Source: UBA5794 sp963714375
GTDB taxonomy: Bacteria > Actinomycetota > Acidimicrobiia > Spongiisociales > UBA5794
Direction of reading: 5' to 3'
Assembly: GCA_963714375.1 (NCBI GenBank)
Contig: CAVQOG010000006.1
Coordinates: forward strand, 124,001 to 188,000
DNA length: 64,000 bases
Position numbers and translations under genes: made by a program. Below, one piece after another: positions 49,651 through 62,718 of this stretch. Below the pieces are notes generated by a model. That model was given only the letters and a program-made list of their open reading frames with translations, was not told the origin of the DNA and did not search any database. Every line of letters starts with the position of its first letter. Positions within the stretch are counted from its first letter, which is position 1.

Positions 49651-51432
49651 CTACAAGTCGATCGGATCAGCATCGACCCTGACCTTTGCACCCCTGGCAC
49701 GGAGGAGACCGACGGCAGTCCGCAGGACGATGCGCGCCCTTTCGAGACTCTCTCCTTGGATCAGCCACCGCTCGCGGTCCTTCATCTGTGCTGGTCCAAG
49801 AACGGTTGCTGTGTCGCCGAGTGCCCCGCGCAGCACTTCGTCGGCTCCGTCGTATTGATCGACTTCAACGGCTATCAGCTCACCGTACGGTGGGAACGAG
49901 GCGGACTTCCTGATCGCTGCCTCATCAGTGACGAACCGATCCGATCGACCCGCGACGAGAGCCTCCACGACGCGTGACGCGTTCGGCCCCGTCTGGACGA
50001 TCATTCGATTGCCGACCCCGCGGCGCACCTTTTGCGCGGTGCGGACCAGGAGCCGAAGGGCATCTTCGTTTGCCCGATAGTGGGGAGCCCCTGCCATCCC
50101 ATCAGCATCGACAACAACAGCGAGTCCGACTGATCCACCGTCTATTAGATCTCGCTCGGATCCCACTGTGATGAGCGCGTCATCCGACGCCGTCCCGACG
50201 ACACCGTCGCCTGCGAATGACGCAATCTCACTGACAACCCGACCAATCCCGGCGCCGATCGGTGCGAAACGTTGCTGTCCACAGTCGGGGCAGGGACCAA
50301 GCTTGGCTCCACACCGTCGACACGTGGTGTCGTCCGAGGCCACGTTCTCGCACACCTCACACCGCCGGACTCCCGAACACTGAGTGCAGAGGAATGCCGG
50401 GGCGTATCCCCGTGCATTGACAAGGACGAACGACGGAGTTCGGGAGGCAACCATGATCGACAATGCCTGTTGTGTTCGCCTGGTGACCAATGACGGACCC
50501 GGTGGGTCCTCACTGCGGTCGGAGACCTCCACGGCGGGCCACGAACGCCCCGGTGGATGATCGACATGCGCGCCCATGGCGATTGCTTCAAGCGTCGGTA
50601 CGGGTCCGATCATCGCAAGAGATGCATGTTCAACCCGTTGCCGCTGCGCGACGATCTCGCGAACGTGCAGCGTTGGGGTCGAAGGCGACTTCATGACCCT
50701 TCTGCCCTCCTCAACGATGACCCATCTGCCACCACCGGCGAGTTTCCACAATGCGATCTCGCGCGTACCCACGAGAATCGTGCTGGGATCCTGGGAAGCT
50801 GCTGCCCATGATGCTGTGACGTCTTTCGCTGCCATGGAGGAGGTTGCAGTCCACACCCGACCGGGATACTGCAGACCGAGATACTCCGAGAGTGAGAGCG
50901 CCTCGGCCGCAGAAGGAACAACGATGGCTCGCGCCGCATCACGGCCATTGCGATCGAGGGCACGCTGGACAGCCTCGTGGTGGGGAGCGGCACTTACGGT
51001 GTAAATGATGTCAGGAATGGCACCGACCCCGTTGGCCAGTGGTTCCTGACTCTCCGCCCTGTATCCATCAAGCGCCGAATCACCAACCGACACAAGCAAG
51101 GGGGGTGCATTGGGCGGCGACGTACGTTTCAAGACGGCAGAAAGGGGGGCAATGTAGTGGACCGCTGTCCAGCGGCAGACATCGAGCAACGCTTTGTCAA
51201 ACACGGGAGCTGTGCCTGTGACGGAGTCGACGTCAAGGAGGTTTCGGTCCGTTGGGGCTGGGAACGTCGCCGTCACGTATCCAGCAAGACGTCTTCCCGA
51301 GACACGCACACGCACCTTGGATCCCACGACAACGGGCATTCCGTCAGGGATGAGATAGGCGAATCCGTCATCGACAGCGAACGATGGGATCTCCGGAACA
51401 ACCTGGCACGCAAGACCGACCGCATTCGACAC
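49651..51432 (-). CDS. priA: PriA-like primosomal protein N' without helicase motifs
   Basis: 593 aa from GTG 51432, four bases after the coaBC stop. Keeps the N-terminal 3'-binding domain (VVPEIPSFAVDDGFAYLIPDG), eight zinc cysteines (CTQCSGVRRCEVC ... CRRCGAKLGPCPDCG) and the C-terminal domain, but the Walker A site reads TVSAAPHHEAV and the DEEH box IVEEGRR, so ATPase/helicase activity is lost. Actinobacterial PriA proteins are known to lack these motifs; the role is probably fork recognition and primosome assembly. Confidence 0.88.
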   Translation of the reverse strand: MSNAVGLACQVVPEIPSFAVDDGFAYLIPDGMPVVVGSKVRVRVSGRRLAGYVTATFPAPTDRNLLDVDSVTGTAPVFDKALLDVCRWTAVHYIAPLSAVLKRTSPPNAPPLLVSVGDSALDGYRAESQEPLANGVGAIPDIIYTVSAAPHHEAVQRALDRNGRDAARAIVVPSAAEALSLSEYLGLQYPGRVWTATSSMAAKDVTASWAAASQDPSTILVGTREIALWKLAGGGRWVIVEEGRRVMKSPSTPTLHVREIVAQRQRVEHASLAMIGPVPTLEAIAMGAHVDHPPGRSWPAVEVSDRSEDPPGPSLVTRRTQQALSIMVASRTPSFVLVNARGYAPAFLCTQCSGVRRCEVCENVASDDTTCRRCGAKLGPCPDCGQQRFAPIGAGIGRVVSEIASFAGDGVVGTASDDALITVGSERDLIDGGSVGLAVVVDADGMAGAPHYRANEDALRLLVRTAQKVRRGVGNRMIVQTGPNASRVVEALVAGRSDRFVTDEAAIRKSASFPPYGELIAVEVDQYDGADEVLRGALGDTATVLGPAQMKDRERWLIQGESLERARIVLRTAVGLLRARGAKVRVDADPIDL

Positions 51433-51436
51433 GTGG

Positions 51437-52621
51437 TCAGTCCATGCCCCGCAGGGTTCGGACTTCTCCCCACAGTGCCTTTGCGACATCGTCCTTGTCC
51501 AGAAGCGGCAGTCCCTTTGATGTTCCGTCTCTGTAGAAGAACGTCACCTCATTGGTATCGGATCCGAATCCCGATCCGTCGGAAGCCACATCATTGGCAA
51601 CCAACAGGTCGACACCCTTCCGCTTTGCTTTTGCTGCAGCGTCCTCGAGATTGCCGGTTTCGGCTGCAAACCCCACAAGAAACGGCCGGTGCGGTGACTC
51701 GTGTACGCCCTTGAGAACATCTGGCGTCGATACCAACTCGATGCTTGGTGGGCCCGATGCACGTTTGATCTTCGCTGAATCGACGGTGGACGGTTTGAAG
51801 TCAGCGACTGCTGCAGCCATCACCGCAACGTCGCAGGTGTCGAGTCTGGACCAAACGGCCTCGGCCATCTCGTCCGCCGATTCGACAGCAATCGCAACAA
51901 CTCCGCTGACGTCAGGATCGTCCGCTGCGGTCACCAACGTCACCGATGCTCCCTGTGCCGCAGCAACTCGGGCAATGGCATTCCCCATTTTCCCGCTCGA
52001 GCGGTTGCCGATGAAGCGAACCGGGTCGATTGCCTCGCGGGTGCCGCCTGCGGTCACGATCACGTGCAGACCAGCGAGTGGCCCGCTTGTAACCACACGT
52101 GTGACTGCCTCAACAATCATGTCGGGATCAGCCAGTCTGCCGATGCCGACATCACCACCGGCGAGTGCACCAGCTTCCGGGGAAAGGATCTCGTAGCCGA
52201 GTTCTTGAAGTGTCGCGATGTTCCCTCGGGTGGCTGCATGCTCCCACATTTCGGTGTGCATGGCCGGTGCGACCACAATGGGGGCCGTACTCGCCAGCAC
52301 GGTCGCCGTCAGGGCATTGGATGATTCACCTGAGGCAAGCTTTGCAAGGGTGGAAGCCGTTGCTGGTGCAATCACGATGACGTCAGCCCACGCTGCGAGC
52401 GTTGTGTGTGGCGACGGATCGTCACCCCCGAAGAGATTGACGACCGGATCGAAACCGGTGAGTGCTGCGAACGTTGCCTCGCCGATGAACCGTGTCGCAG
52501 TCGGTGTCATGACCACGCGTACCGAGGCACCGTGCTCGGTCAGTCGTCGGACGATGTACGCCGCTTTGTACGCAGCGACTCCCCCTGTGATGCCGAGGAC
52601 GATCCGTCGCCCGGCGAGCAC
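51437..52621 (-). CDS. coaBC: CoaBC, phosphopantothenoylcysteine synthetase/decarboxylase
   Basis: 394 aa. N-terminal flavin decarboxylase CoaC (~1-180) with GITGGVAAYKAAY, the PAMHTEMW motif and substrate loop; C-terminal ligase CoaB (~185-394) with VTAGGTREAIDPVRFIGN and KIKRASGPP. Two steps of coenzyme A synthesis. GTG start just after rpoZ. Confidence 0.95.
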   Translation of the reverse strand: MLAGRRIVLGITGGVAAYKAAYIVRRLTEHGASVRVVMTPTATRFIGEATFAALTGFDPVVNLFGGDDPSPHTTLAAWADVIVIAPATASTLAKLASGESSNALTATVLASTAPIVVAPAMHTEMWEHAATRGNIATLQELGYEILSPEAGALAGGDVGIGRLADPDMIVEAVTRVVTSGPLAGLHVIVTAGGTREAIDPVRFIGNRSSGKMGNAIARVAAAQGASVTLVTAADDPDVSGVVAIAVESADEMAEAVWSRLDTCDVAVMAAAVADFKPSTVDSAKIKRASGPPSIELVSTPDVLKGVHESPHRPFLVGFAAETGNLEDAAAKAKRKGVDLLVANDVASDGSGFGSDTNEVTFFYRDGTSKGLPLLDKDDVAKALWGEVRTLRGMD

Positions 52622-52624
52622 GAT

Positions 52625-52858
52625 CTATTCCTCGATCGGTGCGACCACGACCTTGTCCTGGTAGATCTCCTCGAGCGCAATCGAAAGGGGCTTGCGCGAC
52701 ATCGAGTGGACCTGAGGCGGTACGTAGCCACCAACGCCTGCACCGAGTTCGTGAAAGTATGCGTTGATCTGTCGGGCGCGGCGTGCCGACAGGATGACAA
52801 GTCCAAAGCGCGACTTCGTCTTGTCGACGAGTGCGCCAATGGGTGGCTCAAGCATCAT
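52625..52858 (-). CDS. rpoZ: RNA polymerase omega subunit
   Basis: 77 aa. Core motif SRFGLVILSARRARQINAYF matches omega; the conserved C-terminal KPLSIALEEI follows. Assists RNA polymerase assembly. Order gmk-rpoZ-coaBC is standard in Actinobacteria. Confidence 0.95.
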   Translation of the reverse strand: MMLEPPIGALVDKTKSRFGLVILSARRARQINAYFHELGAGVGGYVPPQVHSMSRKPLSIALEEIYQDKVVVAPIEE

Positions 52859-52903
52859 GATGCGGCTCCTGTTCGTAGCGATCCAGAGGATGTGCCCTGC
52901 AGC

Positions 52904-53479
52904 CTATGGCTGATCGGGGGCCTTGTTGAGTATACCGATGACTTCTGTGATGGCGTCAGCAAGATCATCGTTGATGACCACATGGTCGTAGAGCTCGTCA
53001 GCTTCCGCCATCTGTATACCCGCAACCCCCAGCCGCCGCTCAATATCGGCTTGGGAGGTATCACCGCGGCGCATCAGACGTCGTGTGAGTTCTTCGAGGC
53101 TCGGTGGGCGGACAAACACCATCAACGCCGCGGGATAGGCCGCCCTGATCTGTTTGGCCCCTTCGTTTTCAATGTCGAGGATGACATCGACACCGACGTC
53201 AACAAGGGGCAGCACGGCATCACGAGGTGTTCCGTAGAGGTTGCCACCGTATTGGGCCCATTCGAGGATATCACCCCGTTCGCGTCGCTCTATGAACTCA
53301 TCTCGCGTCAGAAACGTGTAGTCGACGCCCTCGATTTCGTCCGGCCTTGGCTCCCGTGTCGTGGCCGAGACGGAGAAACGAGCATCGGTTCGTGCCAAAA
53401 CGGCCTCCACGATGCTCGACTTTCCGACTCCTGAGGGACCTGAGATGACGACGAGCCTGCCCTTAGGAGAATCGTTCAA
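52904..53479 (-). CDS. gmk: Guanylate kinase
   Basis: 191 aa. P-loop ISGPSGVGKSS (~12-22), GMP-binding TTREPRPDEIEGVDY and the lid LMRRGDTSQADIERRL. Phosphorylates GMP to GDP. TTG start overlaps mihF by 17 bases, with AAGGAG inside mihF. Confidence 0.95.
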   Translation of the reverse strand: MNDSPKGRLVVISGPSGVGKSSIVEAVLARTDARFSVSATTREPRPDEIEGVDYTFLTRDEFIERRERGDILEWAQYGGNLYGTPRDAVLPLVDVGVDVILDIENEGAKQIRAAYPAALMVFVRPPSLEELTRRLMRRGDTSQADIERRLGVAGIQMAEADELYDHVVINDDLADAITEVIGILNKAPDQP

Positions 53480-53795
53480 GAAGCTCCTTCGTCTGTCGGG
53501 GGGTCATGCCTCGCAGTGTACGGTTCTCAGCGATGCCGATCTCCTCCAGAAGCCGGATCGTCGTGATCTTCCCCATACCCGGCATCGCCCCAACAATCGC
53601 CTTGACCCTGGTGCCTGCAACCAGATCGTCCACGGCGGCTCGTTCGAGCACATCTGAGAACGTCAGGCTTCCCGTTTGGAGCAAGGCTTTGATCTCGGCG
53701 CGGGTCCTGCGTGCAAGCTTGGCACGTTCAAGGGCGGCGGCGCGTTGTTCGTCCGTCATCTCCGGGAGCACATGCTCTCCTCTCTCCGTGGCCAT
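53463..53795 (-). CDS. mihF: Integration host factor-like protein mIHF
   Basis: 110 aa, typical for mIHF: helical N-terminus (EQRAAALERAKLARRTRAEI) and a helix-two-turn-helix DNA-binding part VGAMPGMGKITTIRLLEEIGI. Nucleoid-associated protein essential in mycobacteria. Its overlap with gmk couples the two genes. Confidence 0.95.
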   Translation of the reverse strand: MATERGEHVLPEMTDEQRAAALERAKLARRTRAEIKALLQTGSLTFSDVLERAAVDDLVAGTRVKAIVGAMPGMGKITTIRLLEEIGIAENRTLRGMTPRQTKELLERFS

Positions 53796-53799
53796 CGTA

Positions 53800-54504
53800 T
53801 CAAGCCGACCTGTCCGCTTCGGTGATATCTCGCAAAATCATCTCAGCAGCCTTGACAGGGTCTTCTGCTCCGGTAATCGGTCTTCCGATCACCAACATGT
53901 TCGCTCCACGCTGAATTGCCTCTGTGGGTGTTGCAACACGAGCCTGATCATCATCGAGGGCTACGGGCCTGATGCCTGGGGTCACACGGAGCAACTCGGG
54001 TGCAGCCTGGCGCACGACGTTGAGTTCTTCAGGCGAGCAAACGAAACCCTCGCACCCCGCGGCAGCAGCGACCTTCGACATCTTTCCGACCAGTTGTCCC
54101 GGTGTTCGTTGGATTCCGATTCTCTGCAGGTCTCCTGCCGTCAACGACGTGAGGACGGAAACACCCAATACCCCTGCGGCCGCGAACCCCGACCCTTTCG
54201 CAAGACCAGAAATGGCGGCTTCGAGCATGTCCTGTCCACCAGAGACATGGGCGGTCACCCACCGAGCACCATGATTGCCGAGGCGTTCGGCAGCGCGTTC
54301 AACCTGACTCGGGATGTCGTGGAGCTTCGCGTCTGCAAAGACAGGACGATCAAGTCGCACGAGGGCGTCGATCGTGCCGGGGCCCGGTCCGTGCAGCAGC
54401 CCGAGGCCGATCTTGAAGGCGCCGACGTGAGGAGCCACCGCGCGCCCAAGCGCGACCGCCGCTTCTGCGGTCGGCAGATCAAGTGCAACGATGATGGGAT
54501 TCAC
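53800..54504 (-). CDS. pyrF: Orotidine 5'-phosphate decarboxylase
   Basis: 234 aa from GTG 54504, which overlaps the pyrD stop (GTGA). TIM barrel with IIVALDLPTAEAA, the catalytic FADAKLHDIPSQVERAA (Lys-Asp pair) and GVTPGIRP / GRPIT phosphate motifs (VTPGIRPV, IGRPITGA). Final step to UMP. This is the short bacterial type (PyrF group I), not the fused actinobacterial long type. Confidence 0.94.
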   Translation of the reverse strand: MNPIIVALDLPTAEAAVALGRAVAPHVGAFKIGLGLLHGPGPGTIDALVRLDRPVFADAKLHDIPSQVERAAERLGNHGARWVTAHVSGGQDMLEAAISGLAKGSGFAAAGVLGVSVLTSLTAGDLQRIGIQRTPGQLVGKMSKVAAAAGCEGFVCSPEELNVVRQAAPELLRVTPGIRPVALDDDQARVATPTEAIQRGANMLVIGRPITGAEDPVKAAEMILRDITEADRSA

Positions 54505-55402
54505 CACGGTTCGTATGCTCCCACCAGGTCGGCGATATGGGTGATGTCGTTGGCCCTTCCGTAGCGGTGAAGACCCTTTGTGATGCCGGTGGCGATACGG
54601 GGCCGTGCAAGGTGTGCCGTTCCGACCGCTACGGCTGTCGCACCTGCGAGCAGGTATTCGACAACATGGCCGGCATCGGAGACGCCGCCGCATCCGACAA
54701 TGGGAATCCCGGGGACGTCGCGAGCAATCTCGAGGACACAACGAAGGGAGATCGGTCGCAAAGCATCACCGGAATAGCCGCCGACAAGGCCAGAAAGGAG
54801 TGGCTTCCTTGTGACAGGATCAAATCCGGCACCCATCGCAGTGTTTGACACCACAACCCAATCTGCCCCCGCTTCGGCACAGGCAGCAGCAACAGCGGCG
54901 ATCGGTTGTGCGTCTGGCGAGAGTTTTGCACCAATCGGACGATTGGTTACCTCACGAACTGCCTTGACTACCGACCCCGAACGGGCAGCATCGAGTCCAA
55001 AGACTGCCCCGTCGAGGTTCGGACACGAGAGGTTGACCTCGATCGCCGCCACATCAGCCTGTCCCATGACTGAGGCAACCTGTGTGAAGCCATCGATGTC
55101 GTGTCCCACGACGCTCCCCCAAATCGGAACTGGGATATTTCTCAGCAGCGGTCCGAACTCGTCAAGCCACTGCTGGATACCAGGGTTCTGGATGCCGATT
55201 CCGTTCAGCATGCCGCCGGCGGCCGGTGCCATCCGTGGCGGCTGTCGTCCGTCCCACGGCACGGGCGAGACGGATTTCGTGACCGCTGCCCCGTACAACG
55301 AAAAGTCAATCGATTCGCTGAACTCGACGACGGAGCCAACAGTCCCCGATGCCGCTATCAGCGGTGAGCGCAATGCCAACGGACCCAGTGACACGCCAAG
55401 GT

Positions 55403-55406
<4 letters not shown>
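54501..55406 (-). CDS. pyrD: Dihydroorotate dehydrogenase, class 1 (1B-like)
   Basis: 301 aa soluble FMN barrel: AASGTVG, NLSCPNLDG with the catalytic Cys expected of class 1 enzymes, and VVSNTAMG. Class 1B enzymes need an iron-sulfur/FAD subunit PyrK for NAD+ use, yet no pyrK is present in this operon. GTG start overlaps carB (GTGA). Confidence 0.92.
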
Positions 55407-58664
<3,258 letters not shown>

Positions 58665-58672
<8 letters not shown>

Positions 58673-59822
58673 GATTCGCCTCGATCGCCTCGACGAAACG
58701 ATCAAACATGGCAACAGCATCGTTCGGTCCGGGAGCAGCCTCCGGATGGTATTGGACGGAAGACGCACACACATCAAGGCACGCAAGGCCCTCGTTGGTT
58801 CCGTCATTGAGATTCTGGTGAGTGGGCCGGACCTCGCCATAGCGAGTCTCAACGATGGGAGGAAGCTGGGTCGGACCAGGCAAGCCGACCATTGGGGGTC
58901 GCACCATGCCAGTGAGCGACCACAAATCGACAGCAAATCCATGATTGTGAGCGGTGATATCGACTCTTCCATCGACGAGGTTGCGCACGGGATGATTCCC
59001 ACCATGGTGTCCGAAGGGAAGCTTGAATGTCGATGCACCGAGCGCAAGGCCGAGAACCTGGTGTCCGAGACAGATACCAAAGATTGGTTTCTGTCCAAGG
59101 AGGCCTTGCACGGCCGCTATGGACTCGGTGAGCGGCTCGGGGTCGCCAGGCCCGTTTGCGAGAAAGACACCGTCTGGATTCCTCGCAAGCGTCTCTTGTG
59201 CAGTCATCGTTGCTGGCACCACGGTCACGTCGAGACCTCGTGCGTTGAGGTTTACAACAATGTCCTTCTTGATCCCGAAGTCGTACGCCACGATCGAGCC
59301 GATGCATTCTCGTGTCGCTGGAGAGAAGTAAGGATCCATCGTCGTGACGCTCGACACAAGGTCCTGACCCGACATCGAAGGGGCAGCAGCCGCCATGGCA
59401 ACCAGCTCCGCCTCGTCAATATCGGATCCAGCAGCGACAGGCATGGCTCCACGGTCGCGGATGTGGCGGGTGAGTCGACGTGTGTCGATGTCGGTGAGAG
59501 CCACGATGCCTTTGTTGATGAGATAGTCATCAAGGGCCTGGTCTGCCCTCCAGGAGGACGATCGCCGGCTCAACGAACGGGTAACAAGCGCTCGGGCATG
59601 AACGATGTCAGCTTGGTCGTCGCCCGCTGTGGCCCCGTAGTTGCCAACGTGGGGAGAAGTCAGCACGACGACCTGCCCGGCATAGGACGGATCGGTGATG
59701 ATCTCTTGGTAGCCGGTCATGGAGGTGTTGAACACTGCCTCACCCACAGCGACACCATTGGCTCCTGCGGCTACACCGCTGAACAGGGCGCCGTCCGCGG
59801 TGGCAAGAATGCCTCGCTTCAC
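58665..59822 (-). CDS. carA: Carbamoyl-phosphate synthase small subunit
   Basis: 385 aa. N-terminal CPSase small domain (GVAVGEAVFNTSMTGYQEI) and class I glutaminase with nucleophile Cys in FGICLGHQ and catalytic His-Glu at QYHPEAAPGP. Supplies ammonia to CarB. GTG start overlaps pyrC (GTGA). Confidence 0.96.
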
Positions 59823-61081
59823 GATGCCACCGAGTGGGTCACGTTGCCGCGAAGCATCGTCATGTGAACGAGGCCCGTCATTTCCATACCGAGGTAGGGC
59901 GCATTCCTGCTCTTGGACTCGGTCGTCGCCGGCACCCAGCTCTCGGTTGGATCCACGACAACCATGGTCGCATCACATCCGACACCGAGGGGCTTCCCAT
60001 GGTGTTCGAGCGAGGCGATCGAGGAGGGCCGAATCGACATGCGGTCGAAGAATCGTTCCTGATCCAATCCGGCCACACCAATTGCGACCGATGCCGCCCA
60101 CTCCAATCCGAGGATGCCGTTGGGCGCTTCCTCAAATGGCACCTCCTTTTCGAGTGCTGCGTGCGGTGCATGATCGGTTGCAACAGCATCGATCGTCCCA
60201 TCGCTCAGACCCTCAATCAACGCTGCCCTGTCTGCAGGGTCCCGCAAAGGGGGCATGACCTTGAAGTTGGCGTCGGTCGATGCGACCGCCGAGTGGTCAA
60301 AGGTCAGGTGGTGTGGAGACACTTCCGCGGTGATATGGACGCCCCTGGCCTTGGCTGAGCGCACCAACTCGACGCCCGATGCTGTCGAGAGATGCTGAAC
60401 GTGGTAGCGCACACCCGTCATTTCGGCGAGCGTGATGTCGCGTGCGATGGTGATGTCATCTGCCTGGCTCGGAATCGCATACATGCCGAGTCGGGATGAG
60501 ACAGAACCTTCATGCATGAATCCAGCAGCGCTGAGATCTGGGTCGACTGCGTGTTGGGACACCACACCACCAAGTGCGGCAACGTACTCCATGGCGGCAC
60601 GCAATAGTGCCGCATCGTTCACCGAATCGCCGTCGTCGGTGAAGATCCGGACACCGCAGTTCCATAGATCGTCAAGGTGGGCCATTGCTTCGCCACGCCG
60701 CCCAAGCGAGATACACCCTGAAGAGAACACATCGACGAGTCCGACATCGTTACCGCGGTCGTGTACAAATCGTGCGAGGTGTCCAGCATCGATCGGCGGA
60801 TCAGTGTTCGGCATCGCAATGACCGCTCCGTATCCACCCGCAGCAGCGGCTCGGGAACCCGAAGCGATGTCCTCCTTCCATTCCTGGCCAGGTTCACGCA
60901 GATGGGTGTGGAGATCGACAAGGGCAGGACCAATCCACATACCATCACAGTCGAGTGTCTCTTTGGTTTCACCCAGATCACCACCGATTGCGGCTATGCG
61001 GCCGTCCGCGACCGCCACACCCGTTCGACGCACTCCCTCGGACGTCAGTACCGACCCATTGAGGAGGACAAGATCATGCAT
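59819..61081 (-). CDS. pyrC: Dihydroorotase
   Basis: 420 aa from ATG 61081, overlapping the pyrB stop by 8 bases. Type I amidohydrolase with metal motif DLHTHLREPG (56-65), HHLTFD and ATDHAPHA (metal Asp). Cyclises carbamoyl aspartate. Third step of UMP synthesis. Confidence 0.95.
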   Translation of the reverse strand: MHDLVLLNGSVLTSEGVRRTGVAVADGRIAAIGGDLGETKETLDCDGMWIGPALVDLHTHLREPGQEWKEDIASGSRAAAAGGYGAVIAMPNTDPPIDAGHLARFVHDRGNDVGLVDVFSSGCISLGRRGEAMAHLDDLWNCGVRIFTDDGDSVNDAALLRAAMEYVAALGGVVSQHAVDPDLSAAGFMHEGSVSSRLGMYAIPSQADDITIARDITLAEMTGVRYHVQHLSTASGVELVRSAKARGVHITAEVSPHHLTFDHSAVASTDANFKVMPPLRDPADRAALIEGLSDGTIDAVATDHAPHAALEKEVPFEEAPNGILGLEWAASVAIGVAGLDQERFFDRMSIRPSSIASLEHHGKPLGVGCDATMVVVDPTESWVPATTESKSRNAPYLGMEMTGLVHMTMLRGNVTHSVAS

Positions 61082-61991
61082 CGCGCTCACCGCCAAGGAG
61101 TCTGAACAGAACAGCCATCCGCGTCGCAACGCCGTTGGAGACCTGCTCAAGGATGAGGGCGCGCTTGTCGTCTGCTACGTCGTGGCTGATCTCGACGCCA
61201 CGATTCATCGGACCGGGATGGAGCACGACAGCATCAGGCTTGAGGGTCGCAAACCGTCGGTTCGACATTCCGAACCGCTCGGCGTACTCCGCAAGCGACG
61301 GGAACACGGACGCCCCACCCCGTTCGGTTTGTACTCGCAGCAGATAGACCACATCAACCCCGGGGAGAAGGCCATCGAGATCTGCTGTCGTCTTGACCGG
61401 CCACGACGCGACATCAACCGGAAGCAGTGTTGGGGGTCCCACAAGTGTGACCTCGGCACCGAGAGTCGACATGGCGAAGACGTTCGACCGCGCAACCCGT
61501 GAGTGTTTGATATCTCCGACAATCGCAATTTCGAGTCCGTCAAGCGAACCGAACCGTTGCCGGATTGTCTGACAGTCCAAGAGTGCCTGAGTCGGGTGTT
61601 GGTGAGCCCCATCCCCACCATTGACGATGGGGATGTCCAGCCAGTCCGCGAGCCTCCATGCCGCTCCCGTCGCTTTGTGCCGTACCACCATCAGATCAAC
61701 CCCCATGGCCCTGATGGTGAGCGCCGTGTCCTTCAGGGACTCGCCCTTGGAGAGCGCAGACGTTCCAGGCGAAAAGGAGACCGTGTCCGCTGACAACGCT
61801 TTGGCGGCTTTGTCGAAGGACATTTTCGTTCGTGTGGACGGTTCGAAGAACATCGTGGCGATTGTCTTGCCCCGAAGAGCCGGCACCTTTGGAATCGGTC
61901 TTGTGAGCACTTCAGCAAAACCGTCAGCTTCATCGAGAAGCTCTTGAATCGTGACCCGATCGAGGTCCTCGGTCGTGAGGAAGTGCTTCAT
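61074..61991 (-). CDS. pyrB: Aspartate carbamoyltransferase catalytic chain
   Basis: 305 aa. Carbamoyl-phosphate motif EPSTRT (50-55), HPTQALLD and HPGPMNRGVE are diagnostic. No pyrI regulatory gene nearby, as usual outside enterobacteria. Start overlaps the pyrR stop (ATGA). Confidence 0.96.
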   Translation of the reverse strand: MKHFLTTEDLDRVTIQELLDEADGFAEVLTRPIPKVPALRGKTIATMFFEPSTRTKMSFDKAAKALSADTVSFSPGTSALSKGESLKDTALTIRAMGVDLMVVRHKATGAAWRLADWLDIPIVNGGDGAHQHPTQALLDCQTIRQRFGSLDGLEIAIVGDIKHSRVARSNVFAMSTLGAEVTLVGPPTLLPVDVASWPVKTTADLDGLLPGVDVVYLLRVQTERGGASVFPSLAEYAERFGMSNRRFATLKPDAVVLHPGPMNRGVEISHDVADDKRALILEQVSNGVATRMAVLFRLLGGERDA

Positions 61992-62521
61992 CCGAGAACC
62001 TCGTCTCCGATCCAGACGCCATCTTCATCATCTTGAGGTGTGATGCGAACGGACACGTGCTCGGTCATAGATGTCGGAATATTCTTACCGACGAAGTCGG
62101 GACGAATGGGCAGCTGTCGGTGTCCACGGTCGACAATCACGGCCAGCTGCACGGTGCGCGGTCTCCCCAAATCGGCAAGGGCGTCGAGAGCCGCACGAAT
62201 GGTTCGTCCCGTATACAAGACATCGTCCACGAGCACGATGTCAGCGCCATCGATCGGTTTGGGTATGTCGGTTGGCCCAATACGGGTACGGGGCCGTGAG
62301 TCGAGATCATCTCGGTACATTCCAATGTCGAGCGAACCGGCGATGACATCTTCGTTCTCGATCTCCGACATGGCTGAAGCGATTCGGTCGGCGAACGGCT
62401 TGCCGCGGGTCGGAATCCCAAGCAGAAGGACGTCTGCTGTCCCGTGGTTTCTTTCAATGATCTCGTTTGCGATCCGTCGCACCACGCGGTTGAGATCCTC
62501 GGCGGTCATCACTTGTCGCAT
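61988..62521 (-). CDS. pyrR: Bifunctional pyr operon regulator / uracil phosphoribosyltransferase
   Basis: 177 aa. PRTase motif IVLVDDVLYTGRTIRAALDAL and RGKPFADRI-type nucleotide region. Senses UMP/PRPP and binds pyr mRNA. ATG 62521 is used, but ATG at 62509 (Met 5) is also possible because it overlaps the stop of a 51-codon leader ORF as TGATG. The leader carries a PyrR-site-like hairpin and a palindromic terminator-like stem. Confidence 0.95.
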   Translation of the reverse strand: MRQVMTAEDLNRVVRRIANEIIERNHGTADVLLLGIPTRGKPFADRIASAMSEIENEDVIAGSLDIGMYRDDLDSRPRTRIGPTDIPKPIDGADIVLVDDVLYTGRTIRAALDALADLGRPRTVQLAVIVDRGHRQLPIRPDFVGKNIPTSMTEHVSVRITPQDDEDGVWIGDEVLG

Positions 62522-62664
62522 CGTGAAACCTTCAATGCGGTGATCAAAACACTCGTTGCATGCGGAGCAGACGTCTGGTCTCCCGGACCACCGTATTCCG
62601 AACGAACAAGTCCTGAATCAAAAGCACCGTGCACCTTGGTGCACGGCTGTGTCGACTGTGTCAT
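62509..62664 (-). CDS. Leader ORF of the pyr operon (51 aa)
   Basis: ATG 62664 follows GGAG by five bases and a second AAGGA just upstream; encodes MTQSTQPCTKVHGAFDSGLV and 31 more residues, ending TGA 62509 that overlaps Met 5 of pyrR (TGATG). The palindrome 62627-62646 lies within its codons 7-13. No homologue recognised. Probably a translated leader whose ribosomes influence the hairpin and couple to pyrR. Confidence 0.6.
   Translation of the reverse strand: MTQSTQPCTKVHGAFDSGLVRSEYGGPGDQTSAPHATSVLITALKVSRCDK
62627..62646 (-). terminator. Perfect palindrome with nearby U-run in pyr leader
   Basis: CCGTGCACC-AA-GGTGCACGG forms a 9-bp stem on the minus strand, then TGC and TTTTGATT. It resembles an intrinsic terminator but sits inside the leader ORF, so an attenuator is the natural reading. 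Confidence 0.6.
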
Positions 62665-62674
62665 TTCTTCTCCA

Positions 62675-62706
62675 TCCTTGACGGCCTCACGGGACAGTCT
62701 TAAAGG
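62675..62706 (-). promoter_or_regulatory. Predicted PyrR-binding RNA hairpin
   Basis: Minus-strand CCTTTAAGACTGTCCCGTGAGG continues CCGTCAAGGA; CCTT pairs with AAGG and GAC with GTC, leaving a CCCGTGAGG-type loop as in actinobacterial PyrR sites. The 3' arm includes AAGGA next to the leader-ORF start, so PyrR-UMP binding would hide it. Confidence 0.7.
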
Positions 62707-62718
62707 TCGGTTGTCGGC

